Below are positions 55,801 through 64,000 of a stretch of 64,000 nucleotides of DNA, one piece after another (within the stretch, counting starts at the first letter, position 1; each line of letters opens with the position of its first letter). The stretch lies in contig MU006219.1 in NCBI GenBank assembly GCA_010093685.1, positions 1,321,531-1,385,530 of the forward strand, read 5' to 3'. This stretch comes from Ophiobolus disseminans. Lineage: Eukaryota; Ascomycota; Dothideomycetes; Pleosporales; Phaeosphaeriaceae. The position numbers were made by a program, and so were the translations under genes. The notes under the pieces were generated by a model. That model was not told where the DNA came from, did no database searches, and worked only from the letters and a program-made list of their open reading frames with translations.

Positions 55801-56605
55801 ACAGCGACAAGCAAAGGTGAGTACTCATTCCTACAGCACCCTCTTCCGCACCTACCCCCTCGCTCCTACCTCCCATATTCCTACCAACCCCCTGCATGCT
55901 CCCGTTGGCGGCATCTTCCCTCCCCTGCATTACAGCATACCACTTTCGAATCTACTTGGGGCCCTTGCACTTTGCTGCAATCTCTCAAAGACTGACACGA
56001 ACCGCAGGCAAACCAAAATACAGGTCTTCATAGGTTCGCCTTGTCGAAGTTTGTTTGCAATATACCACCGAGACACATCAACACCATCTGCAAAAGGGCC
56101 AGGCTCGTTCCGATCGGATCTGACGACACGCTCGAACACTGCACAAACGGTAAGTCCCAATCCCACCTCTGACATCCAGCACCATCGGGGACATTGTCCG
56201 ATTCTCGCCACCTGCAAATCTCCCCTTCAATTCCTATGCACGCATCCTACCTTTACCTTCACATTTTCTCTCACCATTTTTACCCCGCTCCTACCGCTCC
56301 CTTGGCTCAGGGTCCACACCAACATGTGGTGCGTTCGCCTTCGCAGGTGAAGGCAGTATATCAAGCATGCTGCCGCCCACTTCCAAACATTCTCTTACAT
56401 TCTCCAACACAATCTAACATACATTTGTGTGTAGGCAATCTACCTTCATTGTGACGACAGAGTGCACTTTATTCATATCTACTTCCGACACCATTTCATT
56501 ACCATCTATCAAATCTTTGAGTTCTTACAAGGTATGCTTTTTGCCCACCGTCTGCTTGGAATCTGCTAATTTGAATTCAATCAGACCAGACAGGAGACAT
56601 TCAAG
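55801..56605 (+). promoter_or_regulatory. Long, intron-rich 5' leader of the PSP1-domain gene
   Basis: Strongly pyrimidine-rich. Three donor-like sites with plausible acceptors downstream: GTGAGT at 55817 with an acceptor near 56007, GTAAGT at 56150 with acceptors near 56346 or 56433, and GTATGC near 56531 with acceptor ATCAG near 56585. This suggests a spliced leader with up to three introns ahead of the ATG at 56606. Inferred from splice signals only. Confidence 0.45.
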
Positions 56606-59301
56606 ATGACTTCCGCCTACAAAGGAAGCCTGACTGTCGGCGGTCCTGTCTCGGACAAGGCAAAGCTTCAGCTTCGCCGCCCCACCCCAGATTCTGACGT
56701 CTTGGCATCGAGCGATGAAGAGCCCGTGCGCCCGCCAATTCGTCAGACATACTCTGGCAGCAGGCGTTTGTCTTCGTCGTGGTTGAATGACATCCAACCT
56801 ACACGCAAGAATTCGCTCCCAGCGGTCTCCTTCCCAGACTCTCAACCGTCAACGCCCTCGAGTGAGCCAGGTCAACGCGCTGCGACGTCCTCGTTCGCTT
56901 GGAACACCAACAGCTTCGGTTCAACCCAATCGGGAAGTCGCTTGAGGGAGGTAGTAGTGCCTTCACCCACGTCGGCCTTCACACCCACCGACCGCTCCCC
57001 GACCACCATCGACACCGACAACGGAATCGGGTTCCTTTTGAACCAGCAGCAGCATCAACCTCTCCGCAAGGCTGTCCGGTCCCAATCCTATAGCATAGGA
57101 CAAGGTGACATTGAGGCAAGCCCGGTCGGTAAATTCTCCGCGAACCTCCGCTCTAACGTTCGCCACAAGCCCTCCCGACCCAGCCTTCTCGGTGAGTCCT
57201 CCGGCCCTGGTCTGTCGCAGCTGCGTGAGGACGAGGCCGACGAGATTGAGTCATCCAACGGCTCAGAGCACGGAGTCCGCCTGCCTGCCGGCTACTGGGA
57301 GCGCGAGCAAAAACAAGCTCTTCTCAAACAAGCTGCTATGGAGAACGCCCGCACCCGCAACCGGGCTACGTCCGCTAGCTCGCCGGTCGTTCAGCATCCT
57401 CGCAAGATGACGGCCGGTATGCGCACCGCTTCCTACACTACGGACTACGCTATCGAGGAACTAGACGATTCCGAAACCAGCACGATTCATCCCAGCCTGT
57501 CACTCACCCGACGCTTCAGCGAGCATGTCTCCGTCCTTCCGCGCGACCATGAGGTCGAGATTGTCGACAGCCCCAAGAAGCAGCAGTGGGCCACTGACAA
57601 CATCGCCATGCTCGGCACCGATGCCTTGGGTCGCCGCCACTCCTTTGCGCACTACGGCGCCCACAGTCACAACCTCGCTTACCCAACGCTGAGCAACACC
57701 CAGGAAGAAGACGAGGAGGTCGCACTGGGCCGCCAGGGCTCACAGTCACCCGAGCAGATCGATCAGTTCGATGCAGCTGCATACTTCGCCGGCTACGGTC
57801 CAGCTTCTCGTGCCATCAACGCGTCTGCCATCTCCGCAGCTCATCCGGACCCCATCGTCCCCAACACCGCCATGTCTTCGGGCAATCCTTATGCGGTTCC
57901 CAACGTGTTTGGCCGTCCGGGACGCCGCCTCTTCGTGGTCACCTTCAAGTGCTCCCGCGCGGACATCTACTACCTTCACGACAACACTGGCCTCGAGATC
58001 CGTCGTGGCGATCTGGTCATCGTCGAGGGCGATCGTGGCTGCGACCTCGGTCAGGTCACTCAAGCCGACGTGAGCCTCGAGGACGCTAAGAAGTACAAGG
58101 CCATTGCCAACGAGGAGCACTTCCGCTGGCTGGTCATGTTCTCCCAGTACTCCATTGCTGGAACGTCAAATGACTCTGGCATGCTCGGCTCTCTTGCTCG
58201 TGCTAACGGCGTTCCCAACGCCATGGCCGGTCCGCACACCAACACAGTTGGCGCCCCCGCAGACCAAGATGCGAAGCCAAAGATGATCAAGCGTTTGGCG
58301 CAGCAGCATGAGATCATGAAGCTTCGCGACAAGGAAGGAGATGAGGCCAAGGCCAAGCGTGTAGGAGCTCAGAAGGCTGCTGACCATAGGCTTCCCATGG
58401 AGATCCTTGACGCTGAGTATCAGGCGTAAGCTCATCCTGCATCTTCCCCAACTCAAGTTCACCACTAACAACATCCAGTGATCATCACAAGCTCACCTAC
58501 TACTACTATGCCGACTCGTATGTTAACTTCAACGAGCTGGTAACCGATCTCTTCAAGCAATACAAGGTTCGCATCTGGATGTCAGCGGTCAACCCGGCTT
58601 CAGTTGTGAATCCCGCCGGCATGATGCAGGTGCAGCCACCATCAGCAATTGGTCCCGGCGCTATCCTGCACTCCAATGCGGCTTACGGTGGTTCCTCTCT
58701 CGCTGTCGGTCCTGGATTCGGGAGTGGATTCAGTACCGGCCACAACAATCATCGCGGTCAGCATGGCCAGCATGGTAAGTCTGATTCCTCGGAGTTCATC
58801 CAAGCCACAGCTAACTCAATGTCAGGTCGAGGACGCCAGCAAGCAGCTCAAGGCAGCTATGAGGACGGCTACAACGCATTCTCATATCAGCTCCCTAGCT
58901 ACAACTCCCAAGCCAACTACAACATGTCGCCTTGGACCGCGCATGGCCAGCAGATGTACATGCAACCCGGCAGCTACCCGAGTGCCACTGCTAGTGGTAG
59001 CCCAATGAACTACAACGGTTATTATCCTCCCTCAACGTATGGTGCTTCCAGCAGTGGCACGGCCTACCGTGGAGGTTACTCGTCTGCCAACACCCAGGGT
59101 GGCTCTCAGGCGTATACCACCACTGCTGGTTCTTCATATGGTCAGTACAGTACTGCCCCATCGTACAACAACCCCAACGCCAACTCCGGCACTTCTGGAG
59201 GCTACGGAAATGGCTACACTGCCACCTCTGGCGCCTCCTACAACCCCGCCTTCGACCCCGCTCTCATGGCTGGCTTGCAAAACATGGGCATTAGCAAGTA
59301 A
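56606..59301 (+). CDS. PSP1 C-terminal-domain protein
   Basis: Three exons (56606-58425, 58479-58774, 58826-59301) give 863 residues. The N-terminal half is disordered, rich in Ser/Pro/Gln, with many S-P sites. The PSP1 domain begins at RRLFVVTFKCSRADIYYL and includes EIRRGDLVIVEGDRGCDLG, then EEHFRWLVMFSQYS. After a loop it resumes with KRLAQQHEIMKLRDKEGDEAKA, DHRLPMEILDAEYQADHHKL, TYYYYADSYVNFNELVTDLF and YKVRIWM. The C-terminus is a Gly/Ser/Tyr/Asn/Gln-rich prion-like tail. Yeast Psp1 was found as a suppressor of DNA polymerase mutations, and the domain also occurs in bacterial PSP1 (YaaT/RicT-type) proteins; a role in RNA granules is suggested for some fungal members. The tail fits phase-separating behaviour, which is inference. 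Confidence 0.92.
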
Positions 59302-60168
59302 ACTGTCGGCATGAATCACTGCGGTTCGCACTTCAGTTTGTTCCTCCCATGAGCATTGAAGGCTCTTCATATTCTTTTCAAGATCACGATTGCATTTCCT
59401 CCAGACTGTGCTCCTACTCGGACGGTACACTTGGTCATTTCAGTATCACCCACGGCTCGACAGAAGCTTTACCCCTAGTTTTATTGGACTGCGAATGCCT
59501 TCTGAGCAACGAGTTGCGGCATCGAGGATCACGGTTTCCTTTCACGGTTTTCTTTCACGGCTCAAGTACATGCGGCAATGACTGCTGCGACGATATTGCG
59601 CTCAAATGAGCAGGCATACATTCGGCGATATCCTACCCCAGTTCCCTGCATATTCCCCAAAATTCCCTGTGCTTTATCATTCTTTTTCCTATCTACCACC
59701 CCTGCGTTTCCTTTCACATCATGTTCCTTTCGAGGACACACGGCTGCACTTTACCCTACATGCATTATGGTCACGGAGAAGACGGACAGAGCATTGAGTA
59801 GCTCATGCATACCTAGTCTCAGGTATCGGCTAATGGCAAAAATGGAAAAGCTTTCTTGGCAACTGAATCTTATTGTGCGTGCGTGATGTGTGAGCATTGT
59901 CTTGTCATTAACTGTGATGACCTTCACTTACCTGCGGGCTTTGCAGCTCACCCGACTTTAGTAGAGGGGAAGGTCTTTTTGTCAAGTGACTGAAAGATGT
60001 CCTTACACATCGCAAGAACAGCGAGTGAATATTATGACGAACTTCCTGGGTGTGCGCCGTCGTGCCTTCCAAGTTCAGCCTGTCTGCTCCCACCTCCACA
60101 CACTAACCCCGACTGACCCCAACATCCCGAGTTCCCCACCTTAGCTCAACAAACCGCGCATCCCAAGC
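59302..60168. other. Intergenic between PSP1-domain and coiled-coil genes
   Basis: About 870 bases; 3' UTR of the PSP1 gene and promoter of the next. No gene or RNA recognised. Confidence 0.5.
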
Positions 60169-61009
60169 ATGGCTCGACGGCGTACTTTGACGCCTCCGCC
60201 GGGTGTCGTCCCAGTCAGGCGTGGACTCGCGAGGGAGCCCGCATCCGACGAAGAAACTGCGAACACTGAGAGCCAGTAAGTAACTGTGATCCACAGCTAT
60301 TACAGACACGTCACTGACACCACGAAAAGGCAGATGCTGGCGATAGGGTTACTACTCAAGAAACCAAAGACGGACGACAAAGACATGCAGCAATTTCATG
60401 CAAAGGTTGGCGCCGATCGCAAGCGACTGACGGCACTGCTCGACCAGCGGAAGCAGCAAGCGTAAGTAGCGCCTGTGCAGATGGTGAACAAGACGCTAAT
60501 GTTGAATGACTGGCAGAGAGGAAGCAGAAACACGACGCCGCAACGAACTCGTCTCTACGATCATGAACACCCTCCAGACCCCGAACCGACCCGTGCAGGG
60601 CGAGACACCCACCTACAGCGGTAGTAAGATTGCAAAGAATGCAGCCTACGCACTAGTTGCTGAGAACCTCGCAGCGTCCGAACGCCTGCTGAGGGAGTAC
60701 GAGAGGCTTGACAACATGAGCAGAGAAATGCAGGACGATGAAGTGGAGCCAATCACGGCGACATGGAACCAGGAGCTGGTCGAGGCAGAGCATCAACTGA
60801 AGATGGGAGCCAGAGTCGCGCTGAGGAACGTCAAGAAGGTGCTCGGTGCTGAGGACGATGGAACGGGAGCGACGGATGGGGACGGAGATCAGGTGATGCA
60901 AGAGGCTGAGACGGGGCAGGAGCTGAACTACGAGCTGCACAAGGGCCTACGATATGCCGAGAGGGGTGTTAGAAGGATGGTGAAGGGACTTGGGGAAGAT
61001 AAGGAGTAG
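60169..61009 (+). CDS. Coiled-coil protein of unknown function
   Basis: Three exons (60169-60275, 60330-60461, 60517-61009) sum to 243 residues, in frame. The N-terminus is basic and proline-rich (MARRRTLTPPPGVVPVRRG) followed by an acidic patch. Residues 36-150 are helical and charged, with ARLA-like heptads (LTALLDQRKQQAEEAETRRR, then AENLAASERLLREYERLD). An acidic Asp/Glu/Gly loop (about 198-220) and a basic C-terminal helix end it. The layout recalls small coiled-coil subunits of nuclear or kinetochore complexes, but I cannot name one. Short introns with clean junctions and a housekeeping neighbourhood support a real, conserved gene. Confidence 0.83.
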
Positions 61010-61430
61010 TTCGTCGTTTAGCGATGGGGCTCTCTTGAAGCAATGAGACTGCTGGTGGAGCGGGAACCGTCAAAGAGCGGGCCTGGTCTATATGCAACGT
61101 CTTCGGGCTGTTCTGCACCTCACATTTGCTTGCAGGAGGAGTTACCGTATGAGAGCACAGAGAATCCCAAACAGCTGTACCAGAATGAGCATTCAGCTCA
61201 GATTCGAGATCCTCATGTCGATGCAGTCTTCGCTTCGCTTGTTGACACCCCTGCGGCACATGGTGGGGCCGCCAAGTGTTTTAGCTCGGTAACTTTTCCA
61301 CACACCAATTTTGCACCCGACCGACTTCGACACTTCGACAACCGCCAACGTCGACCACCACTAACCAACAGTCAAGGTACGCTCTCACGAACGCTTCAAA
61401 TTGCAGAGAATATCGCTAACATTGCCATAG
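61010..61430. promoter_or_regulatory. Promoter region of ribosomal protein gene
   Basis: About 420 bases ahead of the eL15 gene. The last 150 bases are C/A-rich, with a possible leader intron ending at a TAG just before the ATG (CATAGATGG). No specific site can be named. Confidence 0.35.
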
Positions 61431-62327
61431 ATGGGTGCCCTTAAGTGTAAGCGCCTCGAGCCGAATCGAATCGCGACCGCAGCTGACCCGCCCAGATGTC
61501 GAGGAACTTCAGAAGAAGAAGCAGTCAGACATGATGCGCTTCTTGATGCGCGTTCGCGTACGTACATACAATTAAGCTGGTGGGGGGATTCTGCTAATAT
61601 GACACAGTGCTGGGAGGTATGAATCAAACCCTTCGGGACTGCAGCATATTGCGGTCCCAATTGGTGTACTCGTTGAACATTGCTGAGAGTGCATCGATAG
61701 CTTCGCCAACTGAAGGTCATCCACCGCGCCAGCCGTCCCTCGCGCCCGGATAAGGCTCGCCGTCTCGGGTACAAGGCCAAGCAGGGCTACGTTATCTACC
61801 GCATCCGCGTCCGCCGTGGAGGCCGCAAGAGGCCCGCGCCTAAGTACGTACAATTCAGGCTCTAATGTGTACAAAATGCTAACATCGATGCTAGGGGTGC
61901 CACCTACGGTACACACTACGGAAGGCTGTCGTCCGAGCCAGAGACTGACAAGTGAACAGGCAAGCCCACCAACCAGGGTATCAACCAGCTCAAGTACCAG
62001 CGCTCCCTCAAGTCAACCGCCGAGGAGCGTGTTGGCCGCCGCTGCGCCAACTTGCGCGTCCTCAACTCGTACTGGATCAACCAGGACTCGACCTACAAGT
62101 ACTACGAGGTCATCCTCGTCGACCCCCAGCACAAGGCCATCCGCCGCGATCCTCGCATCAACTGGATCGTCAAGCCCGTCCACAAGCACCGCGAGAGCCG
62201 TGGTCTCACCGCCACCGGCAAGAAGTCGCGTGGTCTCGGTCGTGGACACAAGTACAACAACACCACTGCCGGCAGGAGGAAGACATGGAAGAGGCACAAC
62301 ACCCTCTCTCTCTGGCGCTACCGCTAG
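61431..62327 (+). CDS. RPL15: 60S ribosomal protein eL15
   Basis: Component of the large cytosolic ribosomal subunit. Spliced protein begins MGALKYVEELQKKKQSDMMR, continues RVRCWELRQLKVIHRASRPS, DKARRLGYKAKQGYVIYRIR, GGRKRPAPKGATYGKP, NQGINQLKYQRSLKSTAEER, GRRCANLRVLNSYW, and ends NTLSLWRYR, matching eL15 along its full length (about 203 residues). Six exons, one of which (about 61608-61616) is only nine bases and encodes Cys-Trp-Glu. Another (about 61911-61924) is 14 bases. The last exon, from about 61970, is long and strongly biased in codon use (C- and G-ending codons), as expected for a highly expressed gene. Assignment is certain; splice coordinates may be off by a base. Confidence 0.97.
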
Positions 62328-63244
62328 ATGCGTTGAGGGCGTGGTGTGCATGGTGGAACGTCTGGTCGAAGTTTTCAAGCGAATGGGCTGGCGTGAATGG
62401 AAAAGGCTATACCGGGCTATGCGGCTGTCTCTAACTTGATGACAGTCTCAGCCTTCTTAAAATCAAACCTTATGGTTCATGATATACATGACTTGCAATA
62501 TAAACTGACCTTATGCACACGTGACACGCCGAAATCATTGATCGTGTACTCAGACCATTTTTAGGTATCCGAGCAAGCTCCTGTACCGCCTTAGCAGAGC
62601 ATGGGCTAGATGCATGGGTCTCTATATTATTGCTGGGGTGCCTGACCGGTCTCAGATATTGCCCGCACGGGCTGCATAACGACGTCAGTTTGTTTCCAAC
62701 ATCGAATCTATACGTGAGAACACTACGTAACGATTCCCTCAACTAGAGGGCTTTGGATGCGAATTGCAGGGTCCCGCTCCGCCATTCTCAGAATCTTTAG
62801 TGCCCTTTTTTGGTCGAGATCAGGCTAGGTGTAGCGCGACTAGTGCCCGCGGTTGCCCCACGCAGCCCACGCTCCAGCCCAAGTGACAACACAGCTGCAG
62901 CACCTCGACGCCAACGCAACAACGCCCAATAGCAGCCGCCGCCAGCCAAGAATCCTCGTGCACCACTGACGCCATGCGGCTCACGATCTGACGTTCTGTA
63001 GATTTTCGCAGCTTGTGTAGACCAACCTTACTCGCACATCGCGTTCCCACCCATGCTTGTCCACGCGCAAGGCCGAACATCAACTGAGCGACACTGCCTC
63101 GCGACCAGGCTCAAGGCAGTGAAAGGCAGACTTTGTGGCGGCACCGCGACGGCATCTGCCTGCTAAGGACCGCTATAGCAGGTTCCCGCATGCTGCTGCC
63201 CAGCTCGTCTCACCTACACTTTTCTCACAACCGCAAGCGCAGCC
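62328..63244. other. Intergenic between eL15 and J-domain genes
   Basis: About 920 bases with 3' UTR and promoter. No gene or RNA recognised. A minus-strand frame at 62820-63083 has no motif. Confidence 0.45.
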
Positions 63245-64000
63245 ATGGCCAAAGCCGACCCCACGCGCAACTACTATGCGGACCTCAAGGTGCCCGCCAA
63301 CGCGACTGAGGCCGAGATACGTAGGGCTTTCCGGGGTCTTGCCCTGCAGTACCACCCGGACCGCAACCCAGGGCGCGAGACAGAGGTCACCGCCAGATTT
63401 CAAGAGATCCAGGCTGCGCAAGAGATTCTGTGCGACCAGCAACAGCGGCAGAGGTACGACAATGAGCGGAGGAGGTACCGCAACCTAAACGTGCCCACCA
63501 ACACGCCAAACACGCCCAGAACGCGACCACCGCCACCGCCCCGCAACGCCTACACCACCACGCCCGGCAACGCCTACTCTCGCGGTCCCCCACCTAAGCC
63601 GTCTCCCCAGCAGCATCGACCTCCTGGCCCACAGCAGTACGCTTCGTACGCCAGTGGCGCCGACCGCTACGCGAGCAAGAACTTTCGACCGCCGCCGACC
63701 GCACAGCGACCAGACACGCGGGCGAAGGATGCAGAGGAGCGGGCGAAAGATGCAGAGAAGCGGGCGAAGGAGGCAGAAGAGCGGGCGAAGGAGGCAGAGG
63801 AGCGAAAGACATTCTTTACCGCTTGGCAGAAGATGAAAACTGGTGCATACAACCCCGGTGCTCCACCAAAGCCAAGCGCTCAAAGTGCCCCGAGCCAGCA
63901 GAACAATCCAAATGGTACGCCCTTTGGACGCACGCCAAGCTCAGCGACGCCGTCATCGAAGAAGGGCTTCAACCCGGGTACACTGGGGGGTGACGAAGGA
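63245..64000 (+). CDS. J-domain (DnaJ/Hsp40) protein, 5' part (runs off the right edge)
   Basis: Open frame of 252 codons from ATG 63245, with no stop before the window end. The N-terminal J domain is clear: NYYADLKVPANATEAEIRRA, then the HPD loop in YHPDRNPGRE (HPD stimulates Hsp70 ATPase), and FQEIQAAQEILCDQQQRQRY. A Pro/Thr/Arg-rich disordered stretch follows, then four tandem seven-residue units of the form R-A-K-[DE]-A-E-[EK] (residues about 160-186) predicted to form a charged helix, then another low-complexity region. No Gly/Phe-rich or zinc-finger domain is seen so far, so it is a class C-type J protein of unknown partner. Confidence 0.92.
   Translation, partial: MAKADPTRNYYADLKVPANATEAEIRRAFRGLALQYHPDRNPGRETEVTARFQEIQAAQEILCDQQQRQRYDNERRRYRNLNVPTNTPNTPRTRPPPPPRNAYTTTPGNAYSRGPPPKPSPQQHRPPGPQQYASYASGADRYASKNFRPPPTAQRPDTRAKDAEERAKDAEKRAKEAEERAKEAEERKTFFTAWQKMKTGAYNPGAPPKPSAQSAPSQQNNPNGTPFGRTPSSATPSSKKGFNPGTLGGDEG

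Noticed and set aside
1..64000. CRISPR arrays, insertion sequences, bacterial operon signals
   Set aside because: None seen; intron-containing genes show this is fungal nuclear DNA, where these are not expected.

Overview
This is nuclear DNA of a filamentous ascomycete, most likely a Dothideomycete-like Pezizomycotina. The evidence is short GT-AG introns of about 45-70 bases with CTAAC-like branch sites, a HET-domain gene, two rhodopsin/SAT4-type membrane proteins, a DMATS-type prenyltransferase, and housekeeping genes of filamentous-fungal type (INCENP/Sli15, PSP1-domain protein, ribosomal eL15). The class is an inference. I rebuilt splice structures by hand; for most multi-exon genes the summed exon lengths divide by three.

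Layout. (1) 1-0.9 kb: partial orphan gene. (2) 2.1-15.6 kb: a compact specialised-metabolism cluster with no NRPS, PKS or terpene synthase in view. It holds a Baeyer-Villiger-type flavin monooxygenase, a P450, a seven-helix membrane protein, a DMATS prenyltransferase, a methyltransferase with the two-histidine signature of the MppJ type of alpha-keto-acid C-methyltransferase, and a branched-chain-type aminotransferase. Together these suggest a route to a beta-methylated, prenylated and oxidised amino acid. (3) 16.7-22.9 kb: a large coiled-coil orphan gene broken by four in-frame stops, then an intact coiled-coil orphan. (4) 23.8-27.4 kb: INCENP. (5) 28.7-40.0 kb: fast-evolving orphan genes, some broken, mixed with a secreted carboxylesterase and a second SAT4-type membrane protein; paired 14-base everted repeats lie in two places. 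(6) 40.7-41.3 kb: MARVEL-type protein. (7) 42.5-49.4 kb: four tandem paralogous single-pass surface proteins (one decayed) with a HET-domain gene in the middle, a candidate self/non-self recognition locus. (8) 49.4-56.6 kb: a gene-poor stretch ending in a long 5' leader. (9) 56.6-64 kb: housekeeping block with PSP1-domain protein, a coiled-coil protein, eL15 and a partial J-domain protein.

The most notable regions are the backbone-less cluster (2) and the HET/surface-protein array (7). A recurrent theme is decay of orphan genes by changes that look like C-to-T transitions, beside intact conserved genes.
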